Below, piece by piece: positions 29,889 to 38,436 of a stretch of 39,476 nucleotides of DNA. Under the pieces are notes generated by a model that had not been told where the DNA came from, did not search any database, and worked only from the letters and a program-made list of their open reading frames with translations. Location of the stretch: the IMG/VR virus record IMGVR_UViG_3300033388_005355, positions 1 through 39,476 of that record; one strand, given 5' to 3'. This stretch comes from a virus. Both the position numbers and the translations under genes were made by a program. Numbering within the stretch: position 1 is the stretch's first letter; every line of letters starts with the position of its first letter.

Positions 29889-31462
29889 GAAGCGGTAAGC
29901 TTTTTTTGTTGTTTAAAGCTATTTCCTTTAGAGACGATTTGAAGGGCATTTATTCCAAAGATAAGAAACAGAGAGGCGGTACTAAACATTACCGAATGGT
30001 AAAGGTTCAACCGTCTAAAGGCAAGCCTTATTGGAGAAAGCAATTAGTTGGCCAGGGTTTCAACGATGCTTTAAACAAAATAGATAAAAAACCAAATTAT
30101 ACAGTTGGTGAAACTGGAAACATTTCTAAGAATGTAAAATTTTCGGTATCTATGGCTTTGGCTGATAATACCGATAAGTTTATGTATAAAACTATTAGAA
30201 ATCAGTTAAAAATTCTCAAAAACCCTAAAACTAAATCAGAATTATTGACAAAATATAAAGATCTTCAAAACAAAATATTAACTAGAGGCGAAATTACTCA
30301 AGATAAATTATATGCAAAGCAAAAGCCGACTAGTGACGATTTAGATGTAAGCGAGAAAATTACTTATATCGAAAACAGGGTTCATGAAAGCGCGGATAAT
30401 AAGAAAGGTGTAAAAGAAAATGATATTTCGCCTATTAATTATGATAGGCGAAAGGCTAAAAAACTACGAGAAGAGTACGCTTTTTATAATATTTCAAAAG
30501 ATAAAATAAACAAAATAAGAACTTCGGATGATCCTAGAGAGTTGGATAAATTTGCTATTGCCAACTATCCAATACTTCATTTTATTGTCAATCGTTCTGT
30601 ATGGCAGACTTTGAATAAGGATAAGAAAGGTAGCAATTCTGATATAATTACATCGGCTGGTAACTGGAAAACATTAAAATCTGAGGAAAGAGAGGATATT
30701 GTTCAAAATATGATGGTATCTTTGATAGGTTATTTAAAGGGTAAGTCGGGTAATGCAACAAAACGAAATGAATTAAAAAAGATTAAAGATAAATTGAGGA
30801 TCCAAACTTTAGTATTAGATTCTAAGAATCTCACCAAAGAGAGAAGAAGTGAAGCGAAAAAGAATATATCTGAGCTAATTATTCAGCAAAGAAGGTTAGC
30901 AAGTGAATACAATAGCACTATGGAATGGACTTATGATGTAAGTAAACAGAGTCCGGTTTTAGATACTGTAGAAAATAATGCAGATGGAACTCCTAATTCT
31001 CATTATGGCAAATCTAAGTTTGGGTTGAGGGTTTGGCAAAATTTATCAGGGAAAGTTTACGATTATTTTAAGACAGGTGGGAAAGCGAATATAAATGCTA
31101 TTAGTATGCAGACTCCAATATCTGATAAAGCAGGTGGTGTTACTGAATTAGGAGATTTGTTGCAAGCGGTAAAAGATAATCCAAATAGGATATTAACTGC
31201 TGAAGGTATTCAAAGAGGGGTCGATAGTGCTGTTAAGATGCTAAAAAACCGTATTGTCGAGCCCGGAATGAATGAAAGTCAAATTATAAAGAAACTAAAT
31301 CCATTAAAAACTATTGTTAAAAGAGCTGAAAAGAGCAATAAAGCAGTACCGGTAAATGTTTTAGAAAAAATAAAAACTCTTGAAGGAACTTTAAATAGAG
31401 TTCAGGCTATTCCTGAAAAAGAAAGGATAACGAAGATATGCCTTTGCAAAAGAATTTCTTAA
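29885..31462 (+). CDS. Sigma70-like protein with virion tag
   Basis: The 525-residue protein starts with LFLLFKA (residues 6-12), like the LLLKA tags, then KHYRMVKVQPSKGKPYW. Residues about 223-285 (FAIANYPILHFIVNRSVW, then EEREDIVQNMMVSLIGYL) resemble sigma70 region 2. GLRVWQNLSGKVYDYF precedes ISMQTPISDKAGGVTELGDL (406-425), very like the SLDxPIGDDExTxLGDLI segment of region 3.2. LEGTLNRVQAIPEKERITK near the end looks like the start of region 4. Placement between portal and minor head protein and the tag suggest it is packaged. The frame ends abruptly and continues in +1. Confidence 0.55.
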   Translation: MRSGKLFLLFKAISFRDDLKGIYSKDKKQRGGTKHYRMVKVQPSKGKPYWRKQLVGQGFNDALNKIDKKPNYTVGETGNISKNVKFSVSMALADNTDKFMYKTIRNQLKILKNPKTKSELLTKYKDLQNKILTRGEITQDKLYAKQKPTSDDLDVSEKITYIENRVHESADNKKGVKENDISPINYDRRKAKKLREEYAFYNISKDKINKIRTSDDPRELDKFAIANYPILHFIVNRSVWQTLNKDKKGSNSDIITSAGNWKTLKSEEREDIVQNMMVSLIGYLKGKSGNATKRNELKKIKDKLRIQTLVLDSKNLTKERRSEAKKNISELIIQQRRLASEYNSTMEWTYDVSKQSPVLDTVENNADGTPNSHYGKSKFGLRVWQNLSGKVYDYFKTGGKANINAISMQTPISDKAGGVTELGDLLQAVKDNPNRILTAEGIQRGVDSAVKMLKNRIVEPGMNESQIIKKLNPLKTIVKRAEKSNKAVPVNVLEKIKTLEGTLNRVQAIPEKERITKICLCKRIS

Positions 31463-31469
31463 GGAATTG

Positions 31470-31835
31470 ATGAATCCTGAAAACCATGGAAAACATAAAT
31501 CTTTTGAGAGTAAGAATAAAAATGATAGTGCACCATTTACTAATTATATATTGGATAAGATTAATAAAAATAAAACAATAACTAAATTTCATGGAACTAT
31601 GGCTAAAACAAATTTTATTGATATAAAAAACAAAGTGCTTAAACCTTTGATGAATCAATATGTGTTTGGTGGTTTAGTTGCGATGAAGTCTATGAATTTT
31701 TCTAATTTTGAAGAGTTGGTTAAAAGCGAAAGGTTTGATGCTGATAATACTGCAAAAGTTATTGAAAATTTTTATGTAGCTTTTTATGGTGAAAAAGAAT
31801 CTGCTAAGAAATTAGTTATAGGTGTGAAAAAATGA
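31470..31835 (+). CDS. Downstream frame, separate gene or C-terminus of the sigma-like protein
   Basis: The ATG at 31470 has AAGGA 4 bases upstream and follows the preceding stop, so it could be an ordinary coupled gene of 121 residues. However, the frame is open back to 31431 and reads YAFAKEFLKELMNPENHGK. This joins the end of the upstream protein smoothly after a +1 shift near 31436. The protein is basic and helical (NIKNKVLKPLMNQYV-like) with no recognised domain. Confidence 0.55.
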   Translation: MNPENHGKHKSFESKNKNDSAPFTNYILDKINKNKTITKFHGTMAKTNFIDIKNKVLKPLMNQYVFGGLVAMKSMNFSNFEELVKSERFDADNTAKVIENFYVAFYGEKESAKKLVIGVKK

Positions 31836-32143
31836 TAACGCTTAAGCTATCTCGTAGGAAGAAAAAAGAAATTAGTAGACGCTTGATTCTTCAGAAATCA
31901 GGTGGAGAAATATCTAAATTACCAATGGATAAAAATGGTAAAGTTGATTACAGTGCTATAAGAAATGGTGAAAGTTTTTGGGTTACTATCGATAATAATT
32001 ATTTTGTTTTATCAAAGAGCGAAAATAAATTTTTCATAAATACTAAAAAAATGGAAAATACAGGTGTTGGATCTAAGGTTCAGGAGGTATCGCCAAAAGG
32101 CTATACTTTAGAGGAACTTAGAGAAAAAAGAAAGCGAGGTTAA
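31832..32143 (+). CDS. Hypothetical head-region protein, 103 aa
   Basis: A very basic start (LSRRKKKEISRRLILQKSGG) is followed by an alpha/beta region (GESFWVTIDNNYFVLSKSE) and a KRKRG end. LQKS fits the recurring x-K-S/A motif of the head block. No family is recognised. ATGA overlaps the preceding gene. Confidence 0.55.
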   Translation: MITLKLSRRKKKEISRRLILQKSGGEISKLPMDKNGKVDYSAIRNGESFWVTIDNNYFVLSKSENKFFINTKKMENTGVGSKVQEVSPKGYTLEELREKRKRG

Positions 32144-32146
32144 ATT

Positions 32147-33295
32147 ATGTGTTCAGAGTGTGGAAAAGAATATCATGATATTAGTTTAAAAATTCAAGGA
32201 ATAACTGAAGATAATAAGAATAGCAAGTATTTAAAAGCTATTGAGTCTATCGGTAATGTTCTAGAGATTGAAACTTTAGTAAAAGCTAAAGCCACTGGTA
32301 ATAAATCACCAGGAACTGATAGTTATGAAGAGATAATAAAAGAAAATCCTAAATATAGTCAAGAGTGGGAGTTGGTGCCAAAAGCCTTTAAACAGCTAGA
32401 AGAAGAGTATTATAAGAAGCAAATGAGTGTTTTAAAGCAGGTTACGGCCGGTATAATCAGGTTTACTCAGAATGATTTGAAAAAATCTAAAGATGATCTA
32501 AAGCCATTTAAAGTAAACGGTAAGATAATTTATGATAATAAGTCCGGAAAACCTTTAACTGTTAAGCAATGGGAAACTATAAGAAAAAACATAACTGATT
32601 ATTTGCAAGAGTATTTTGTGGCTAACGGGTATCAATTGGCTGAAGAATCAGCGGTTATTCAAGGTATGTTAAGTGCTTTACAAAATGAAGGTTATGATGA
32701 AAACAAGATTGATTTAAAAGATCTTAAGCGTACTGATAGTTTTGAAAAATGGTTAAAAGATGAACGGTTAACTTCTAAGTGGTATGATGAAATGTATAAT
32801 GTGTTTTCAGATACCGCGGAATATGTCGTAAATATGTCAGATACTGTAAAGAAAGATATTAGCCAGGTATTAAGAGATGGTTTAAAAGAGCGTAAATCTG
32901 ATTGGATGTTAGAACAGGAAATTAGAGAGTTATCTAAAGATGATGGTAAGTGGTCAAAGGATTGGGGTAGAATAGCGAAAACTGAAATAGCTTCAATTCG
33001 TAGTGATATGCAGATTGCCGATATACTTGAAATATCTGATGGCGTACCGGTATATTTAGAAGGTGCCGGAAATCCTAATGCTTGTAAATTATGCAAAAGA
33101 GATATTATTGGTAAAAAGTTTCGAGTGTTAGAGGCAAAACCAAAGAAAGGTTTCAATGATGAAATAGCTTCAGATTCTATTTGGATCGGTAAAAGATCAA
33201 TAGGTTATGGAGCTAAAGTTAAGCGTGGAGCTATACCGAGACACCCTTTTTGTGCTTGTTGGTGGATAACATGGGTACCAGGCTTCGAAGATTGA
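32147..33295 (+). CDS. MuF/SPP1 gp7-like minor head protein
   Basis: The C-terminal region has the markers of the Mu gpF/SPP1 gp7 head morphogenesis family: RIAKTEIASIRSDMQIADI, then NACKLCKRD (C313, C316), a GxxRGAIPRHPFCACWW end with His and Cys. The 382-residue protein opens with CSECGKEY and has TLVKAKA (K46-A47), a match to the LxKA motif. It would be a minor head protein near the portal, often found inside the capsid. SD is CGAGG. Confidence 0.85.
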   Translation: MCSECGKEYHDISLKIQGITEDNKNSKYLKAIESIGNVLEIETLVKAKATGNKSPGTDSYEEIIKENPKYSQEWELVPKAFKQLEEEYYKKQMSVLKQVTAGIIRFTQNDLKKSKDDLKPFKVNGKIIYDNKSGKPLTVKQWETIRKNITDYLQEYFVANGYQLAEESAVIQGMLSALQNEGYDENKIDLKDLKRTDSFEKWLKDERLTSKWYDEMYNVFSDTAEYVVNMSDTVKKDISQVLRDGLKERKSDWMLEQEIRELSKDDGKWSKDWGRIAKTEIASIRSDMQIADILEISDGVPVYLEGAGNPNACKLCKRDIIGKKFRVLEAKPKKGFNDEIASDSIWIGKRSIGYGAKVKRGAIPRHPFCACWWITWVPGFED

Positions 33296-33345
33296 AATTG
33301 ACACTGTTTGAAAAAGAGGAATAAATATACTAAATAGTATAGAAT
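33294..33345 (+). promoter_or_regulatory. Promoter-like element before the capsid genes
   Basis: GAAATTGACACT (33294-33305 region) is repeated from 21169, with TTGACA at 33298-33303. TAAATA at 33322-33327 is 18 bases downstream, and CTAAATAGTATAGAAT (33330-33345) matches the second half of the 21195 element. The gene ATG at 33353 lies about 10 bases after it and has no SD, so a very short leader or leaderless transcript is possible. Confidence 0.5.
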
Positions 33346-33352
33346 TATTATT

Positions 33353-34195
33353 ATGATCAATGAAAAAGCATATATTGAGTTTGGCGACAACATTTTAATT
33401 AAAGCTGATAAGAAAGATGATAGCATCATTTACATTGAAGCCTCTAACGAAAAAGAAGATAGCCAAAATGATACTGTTTTAAAAAAAGCTCTTGAATGTC
33501 AAGTAGAGTATTTTTTGAAGCGTGGTGTTATTTCTTATGACCACTTACATAAATCTGAAAAAGATCCTAAATATATTATTGGCGAACCTTTGGATGTACA
33601 GTTTACTGATGATAGAAAAACTTTAGTAAAAGCTAAGTTGTACCCATCTAATAAAATAGCTCAAGATATAAAATCTAAAATCAATGATAAATCAAAACGT
33701 GTCGGTTCTTCAGTTGGTGGTTATATTACTAAGAGAGTTAAGGGTTATAATAAAACATTAAAAAAGAGTTTTAATTTTATAACTGGTTTAATTTGGGACG
33801 AAGTTGCTTTAACGTTGAAGCCTGTAAATAGTGATACGATGGGAAACGTTTCTTTTGTCCCTTATGCTGAATTTCAAAAAAGTTTTGTTTGTGAAGGTTA
33901 CAATGATGTATTGCTCAGAAAGGCTCTAGAAGCCGGTTCAGGCACAAACCATGCAACCTTTACCGGAGGAAGAGCGTTAATCTCTGAGAGCCTTATGGGT
34001 TCTACTGTTCCAACTATCGGAAAAGATGTTGTAAAAAATTATCTTAAGATGGTTATCGATGGAAGAGTACGTACATATGATGAAGTGATACAGTTAACTA
34101 AAGCTTTGGGTCATACTGAAGAAGTAGCTAACCAAGTTGCTGTTTACATCATTGAGAATATTGATAGAATAAAATCATTAAGAGGAGAAAAATAA
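33353..34195 (+). CDS. Prohead protease with capsid-like C-terminal segment
   Basis: The 280-residue protein has SYDHLH (H64) and RVGSSVGGY (S119 or S120), the His and Ser of the prohead protease/assemblin fold. WDEVALTLKPVN, just before a variable tail, is typical of the family. After the protease core, residues 188-214 hold LRKALEAGSGT and FTGGRALISESL, nearly identical to the N-terminus of the major capsid protein. A C-terminal helical region follows. It should process capsid, scaffold and packaged proteins, then itself. No SD precedes the ATG. Confidence 0.8.
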   Translation: MINEKAYIEFGDNILIKADKKDDSIIYIEASNEKEDSQNDTVLKKALECQVEYFLKRGVISYDHLHKSEKDPKYIIGEPLDVQFTDDRKTLVKAKLYPSNKIAQDIKSKINDKSKRVGSSVGGYITKRVKGYNKTLKKSFNFITGLIWDEVALTLKPVNSDTMGNVSFVPYAEFQKSFVCEGYNDVLLRKALEAGSGTNHATFTGGRALISESLMGSTVPTIGKDVVKNYLKMVIDGRVRTYDEVIQLTKALGHTEEVANQVAVYIIENIDRIKSLRGEK

Positions 34196-34893
34196 TGAGA
34201 ATATTTAAAAAAGCTAAACAAAAATTCGAACAGCTTAAAAAATCAGGAGATGTTCCTGAAGAGTCTGTAGAGTCTATTTTTGATTCAGCTCTTGCGGATC
34301 TTGAAGCGGTAAATAAATCAGAGGGAACCCCTACTGAGGAACCTATTGAAGAACCTGTAGAGCCTACAGAGGAGCCGGTTGAAGAGCCAGTAGAACCTGT
34401 AGAGGAACCTGTTGAAGAGCCTGAAAACCTTGAAAAATCAGTTAGTGATATTTTAGGTGAAGATGCTCAAACTGCTGAAGCGATTGACGTAGAGCCTATG
34501 TTAAAGGCTATTGTTAATGCTACTGAAAAAGCAGTTACTGGTAACAACAAATCTGTTTCTGAGCTTAAAAAGTCTATAAGTGCCTTAACTGGTCTTGTAA
34601 CTAAAATGAGTAAAGTGCAAATTGCTGAAGGTAAATTATTGAAGTCAATGATGGTTGATGTTCAAGAAGTTGCTGATGCACCAAGAGATCGTCAAGCACA
34701 GTTAAATGTGCAAGAAAGATTTGACGGTGGTGAAGAGGCTTTAACAAAAGCTCAAGCTACTGAAAAATTAGAATCATTAATTAAATCAAAACAATTAAGT
34801 AATGAACAATGTTATACCGTTGAGCAACGGATTAACAGAGGTCAAGATTTACCTGTTTGGTTTAATGACATGAAAATAAAAGGAGAAAAATAA
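34195..34893 (+). CDS. Scaffold-like acidic protein
   Basis: The 232-residue protein lies between protease and capsid genes, the usual scaffold position. A repeat of EEPVEP units (about residues 45-80) forms an acidic, extended arm, followed by long helices (VSELKKSISALTGLVTKMSK). Many L-x-K-S/A sites are present (LKKS, LEKS, LLKS, LTKA), which suit repeated cleavage during maturation. TAATG overlaps the protease gene. Confidence 0.65.
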   Translation: MRIFKKAKQKFEQLKKSGDVPEESVESIFDSALADLEAVNKSEGTPTEEPIEEPVEPTEEPVEEPVEPVEEPVEEPENLEKSVSDILGEDAQTAEAIDVEPMLKAIVNATEKAVTGNNKSVSELKKSISALTGLVTKMSKVQIAEGKLLKSMMVDVQEVADAPRDRQAQLNVQERFDGGEEALTKAQATEKLESLIKSKQLSNEQCYTVEQRINRGQDLPVWFNDMKIKGEK

Positions 34894-34894
34894 A

Positions 34895-36277
34895 ATGGAA
34901 GGTATGCAAGGATTTATGAATGGCGTTGAGGGATTCAACGTTGCAAACCAAATGGTTTTAGAGGATCTTCGGAAAGCGTTATCAGCAGGAAGCGGTACAG
35001 ACAGTGCTAGTTTTACTGGTGGTAGAGCTCTTATTCCTGAGAGTCTTGATAAAACTTTAGTAAACGTCTTGTGGAATCAAGATGAAGCAAAGCTATTTAA
35101 AAAGCTTAAAAAGAAACCAGTTACTTCTGTTGTTCACGAATGGAACAAACGTACTGAAGTCGGAAACGGTGAAGGTGCATGGGTAGGAGAAGGTGGAGAA
35201 TCTTTTGAAAAAGATCAAACAATCGAACGTATCACTCTTCAGATGAAATATCTGCAGACAAAAAGAAGTGTAACACTTCAGACTGTAACTGCAAATACTA
35301 CTGAAGGTGCAGAGGCTATTGAAGTTAATGCCGGTACTCTTTGGTTAATCAGAGAAGTTGAAAAAGTTCTTTTCAATGGTAACTCTAGTGTTATATCAGA
35401 ACAACCTGATGGACTTGATGTTCTTATTCCAAGTTCTAACGTACTTGACCTTCGTGGTGAAACTGCAAATTCAACTATATTTGAAGAGTCAATGACAAAA
35501 GGTGCTAGAATTGTTCGTGATAACTATGGTCGTCCTACAGATCTTTTCTGTAAAACTAACGTCATGGAAGATGTTCAAGGAAGATTGAGAGATCGACTAC
35601 GTTTTGGTGTTGATGGTCAGAGTAAAGATGGTATTTCTACATTTGAAAGATATCCAACTCCATTTGGTAAATTAGATCTTCAAGATGATGTATTTATTAA
35701 TGCTGGTCTTGTACCTGCTGAAAGTTCATTGTCAAGTCGTGTAACTACTGCTCCTACATTTACTGTAGCAAAAGCTAACTCAAGCTCTAAGTTTGTTGCT
35801 GGTGATGCTGGTACTTACAAATATCAACTTGTTCCTGTAAATGCTTATGGTCAAGGTACTGCTTCTGCTGAAGTTACTATGGCTAGTGTTGTTGCAAATG
35901 ATATTGTTACTTTAACATTGACTAATGCTGGTGCTTTAATTACTGCCGGTGCAACTGGTATTAAAGTTTTCCGTACAAACGCAAACGGTTCAGAACTTCG
36001 AGAAATAAAAGGACTACTTACTGTAAGTGCTCCTGCTACTATCGTTGATTCAAATGATGAACTTCCAGGAACTTCTTCAGCGTATATCTTGAATCTTGAC
36101 AATGCTTACAATGGTATTGAATGGGCTCAATTTCTACCAATGATGAAATTCCCACTTTACCCAACTAATGCTGCTATTTACCCATTTCTTATGCTTCTAT
36201 TTGGTGCTTTAGCACTTAAAAAGAGTGAGCAAATGGTTAGGATTAAAAACATCAGTACAACTGATACTGTTTTCTAA
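34895..36277 (+). CDS. Major capsid protein
   Basis: The 460-residue protein has an N-arm with DLRKALSAGSGT and FTGGRALIPESL (residues 24-51), then VVHEWNKRTEVGNG and EGGESFEKDQTIERITL, which fit the E-loop and P-domain order of large-phage HK97-fold capsids. A domain at about 270-390 (FTVAKANSSSKFVAGDAGTY through TIVDSNDELPG) looks like an inserted Ig-like or accessory beta domain. Strong AAAGGAG SD and a following strong terminator agree with high expression. LRK-A (27/28) is a candidate maturation cleavage site. Confidence 0.85.
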   Translation: MEGMQGFMNGVEGFNVANQMVLEDLRKALSAGSGTDSASFTGGRALIPESLDKTLVNVLWNQDEAKLFKKLKKKPVTSVVHEWNKRTEVGNGEGAWVGEGGESFEKDQTIERITLQMKYLQTKRSVTLQTVTANTTEGAEAIEVNAGTLWLIREVEKVLFNGNSSVISEQPDGLDVLIPSSNVLDLRGETANSTIFEESMTKGARIVRDNYGRPTDLFCKTNVMEDVQGRLRDRLRFGVDGQSKDGISTFERYPTPFGKLDLQDDVFINAGLVPAESSLSSRVTTAPTFTVAKANSSSKFVAGDAGTYKYQLVPVNAYGQGTASAEVTMASVVANDIVTLTLTNAGALITAGATGIKVFRTNANGSELREIKGLLTVSAPATIVDSNDELPGTSSAYILNLDNAYNGIEWAQFLPMMKFPLYPTNAAIYPFLMLLFGALALKKSEQMVRIKNISTTDTVF

Positions 36278-36303
36278 TCTGAATAGTTGATGAAATGAAA
36301 TTA

Positions 36304-36334
36304 GGGGGTGTCTTTTTGATACCTCCTTTTTTTT
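36304..36334 (+). terminator. Intrinsic terminator after the major capsid gene
   Basis: GGGGGTGTC and GATACCTCC form a 9-bp stem (two G-U pairs) around a TTTTT loop, followed by eight Ts. This is a standard Rho-independent terminator and would uncouple capsid expression from the downstream neck genes. Confidence 0.9.
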
Positions 36335-36360
36335 ATTATTTTTAAAAAAAGGAATACGAG

Positions 36361-36843
36361 ATGAGTCAAGATATAACAAAATTAACTAATCCAAAGCTTA
36401 TAGCACTTGCTAAAGAGCTTAATATTGAAGTTGGTGATAATCCAGTTAGAGCAGAACTTGAAGCAAAAATTTTAAAGGCTCAAAGTGGCGATGCTCCGGA
36501 ATCTAAAGAAATCGAAGGTGTTACAGAAGAAGGTGAATCTGCCACTGTAAATACTGATGATATAGTTGATAATCCTGAAGAAGAAACTGAAGAAGAAACT
36601 GAAGAAGATTCAAGTGATGATTCTGAAGATGAAGACGAAAATGAACCTGAAGAAGAAGCTGAAGCTACAGGCATACAAACTTTATGTTACCCAAGACTGA
36701 AAGGTACTACAAAAACTTTTGATGGAATCGATGGCGTTGTTGTTTTTGATGCTAAAGGTTTTACTTCAATTGACAGTAGTAAAAAAGAATTATTGAAAGC
36801 TGTTCAAGAGTTTGGTAAAAAAACTTTACCAACAAAAAAATAA
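36361..36843 (+). CDS. Acidic head protein with SAP/Rho-N-like start
   Basis: Residues 5-38 (TKLTNPKLIALAKELNIEVG and on) resemble the short helix-extended-helix of Rho-N/SAP motifs often found at the ends of phage head proteins. A long acidic linker (EEETEEETEEDSSDDSEDED) follows. The C-terminal 60 residues form a small beta domain (GIDGVVVFDAKGF). Its place right after the capsid suggests a decoration or completion factor. The SD is AAGGAA. Confidence 0.6.
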   Translation: MSQDITKLTNPKLIALAKELNIEVGDNPVRAELEAKILKAQSGDAPESKEIEGVTEEGESATVNTDDIVDNPEEETEEETEEDSSDDSEDEDENEPEEEAEATGIQTLCYPRLKGTTKTFDGIDGVVVFDAKGFTSIDSSKKELLKAVQEFGKKTLPTKK

Positions 36844-36856
36844 TTCAATTAGAGGG

Positions 36857-36883
36857 ATCCCTGGTATATCCAGGGATTATTTT
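36857..36883 (+). terminator. Stem-loop overlapping the next gene's ribosome site
   Basis: ATCCCTGG and CCAGGGAT form an 8-bp perfect stem around TATAT, followed by TATTTT. It could terminate transcription. However, the only SD-like text for the next ATG (AGGGA, 36872-36876) lies in the 3' arm, so the hairpin may instead hide the ribosome site and control translation. Confidence 0.6.
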
Positions 36884-36885
36884 AA

Positions 36886-37188
36886 ATGACAATAACAAGC
36901 CCTAACGAAATAGCAATAATCCAGTTCGGTAAATCTCATACCGGTAAAACTCCTTATTATACGATTAAAGATAGTGAAAATAACGTAGTTATAGCTAGAG
37001 ATAATACTGGTGTTGTAGAATTAGGTTATGGTATTTATGGGGTTGATTTGGAAAATATTCAATTACCTGATGTGTTAAAGGGAATTATTTTTTGGGATGA
37101 TGGTGAAACTCCTATAGGCAGAACTGGTGCTGATGATATTAATATTGGTATTGGTAGTTCAAATACTTTTGGTGGGGTAGGTTCTTAA
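36886..37188 (+). CDS. Hypothetical neck-region protein, 100 aa
   Basis: A beta-rich protein (PYYTIKDSENNVVIARDN; VVELGYGIYGVDLE) with a Gly-rich end. It resembles small head or neck beta proteins but is not assigned. The SD lies within a stem-loop. Its stop overlaps the following adaptor gene (TAATG). Confidence 0.55.
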   Translation: MTITSPNEIAIIQFGKSHTGKTPYYTIKDSENNVVIARDNTGVVELGYGIYGVDLENIQLPDVLKGIIFWDDGETPIGRTGADDINIGIGSSNTFGGVGS

Positions 37189-38420
37189 TGGTAACACGGC
37201 AAACAGCTATTATAGATCAAATTATAAGACTTAAATATTTAGCCTATAAATTTACGGCACCTGAAACAAAGGAAGCTCATGAAATTTTTGAATACGAAAA
37301 GATTGAAATATGGTATGGAGCTCCTGATGATGCTAACTCTGAATTATATCAAACTATATTACCTGCCAGTATTATTCATACCGCTGGAACAAATGTTTAC
37401 GAATATGATGTAAATCCGATACCTTCAGATAAAGCAGGGATGTTTTATGATAAACATTTTTATATTCCTGTAGAAGGCTTTAATACTATAACTGATACTG
37501 AAGAATTTTCAGTATCTTGCTGTATTGATGATGAAATAGAAGAAGCTTTAGAAAGCACTAAAGTTGGTTGGACTTTCAAGAATTACCAGGTACCTACCGG
37601 AACCTTTGGTGAAGTCGTAACTTATGATGATATCCTTTATACCGGTTTATACGGTATTCCAAAAGTAGCTTTAGATGGTCAAGAAATTCAAAAAGAGCAA
37701 ATTCAGGAAGTTGTTGAATGGGCTGTTGCTGAAGTTGAGAGATGGTTGAATATTGATATAAGACGTAGAAAAAGAGTTTGCGAACCTTCAGATGATTTAA
37801 TTCAAGTTACTTCATGGGATGAAAACCCTTTGCATTATACTGATGAAGCAGATCCTTATGATTTTGATCCTGCCACTTGGAGAAATTACGGTTATTTACA
37901 ATTAGATCATTATCCGGTAATAAATGTTAGTAAATTTGATTTATATTCTTATGTAGACAGTAAATTGATTGATTTAATGTCATGGATAAGGTTAAAGAAA
38001 CAGTACGGCCAATTAGGAGCTTATCCAAAGATTCAAACAGGTCAAGGTGGAAATCAAGTATTTCCTTTTATTGGTGGCCAAGGTCTTTATATTTATAATT
38101 TAACTCAAGGATATCCTTCCGGAATAAAAGTTGATTATGAAACTGGTTTTAAATCTGCCGAATTTGTACCACAAGATATTAGAAGTTTTGTTATGGATTT
38201 TGCTGTTATCAATACTTTAGCATGGGTTGGTGATGGTTTATTGGCCGGTTTTAGTTCAAGTTCTGTTAGTATTGATGGAATAAGTGAGAGTTTTAGTTCT
38301 ACTCAGTCAGCTACAAGTGCTTATTTCGGAGCTCGTATTCAACAGTTAACTAAAAGAATGACTAGAAGCATGGATAAGTTAAAAAGAAAGTATAGTAATA
38401 TGCCAATTGGTTTTGCATAA
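37188..38420 (+). CDS. Head-tail adaptor (neck) protein
   Basis: The 410-residue protein has an N-terminal beta domain, and a central helical part EVVEWAVAEVERWLNIDIRR followed by LQLDHYPVINV. The C-terminus SVSIDGISESFSSTQSATSA with RIQQLTKRMTRSMDKLKRKY is a recurring end of large head-tail connector proteins. It likely forms the ring below the portal. Position after capsid genes supports this. No strong SD; coupled to the preceding gene. Confidence 0.7.
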   Translation: MVTRQTAIIDQIIRLKYLAYKFTAPETKEAHEIFEYEKIEIWYGAPDDANSELYQTILPASIIHTAGTNVYEYDVNPIPSDKAGMFYDKHFYIPVEGFNTITDTEEFSVSCCIDDEIEEALESTKVGWTFKNYQVPTGTFGEVVTYDDILYTGLYGIPKVALDGQEIQKEQIQEVVEWAVAEVERWLNIDIRRRKRVCEPSDDLIQVTSWDENPLHYTDEADPYDFDPATWRNYGYLQLDHYPVINVSKFDLYSYVDSKLIDLMSWIRLKKQYGQLGAYPKIQTGQGGNQVFPFIGGQGLYIYNLTQGYPSGIKVDYETGFKSAEFVPQDIRSFVMDFAVINTLAWVGDGLLAGFSSSSVSIDGISESFSSTQSATSAYFGARIQQLTKRMTRSMDKLKRKYSNMPIGFA

Positions 38421-38436
38421 AATAAAGGAGAAAACA

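Noticed and set aside
32692-33156. 154-codon minus-strand frame inside the MuF gene
   Set aside because: Composition is Ser/Phe/Ile-rich as expected for an antisense shadow of Lys/Asp-rich coding sequence, and the + strand gene has clear family motifs.
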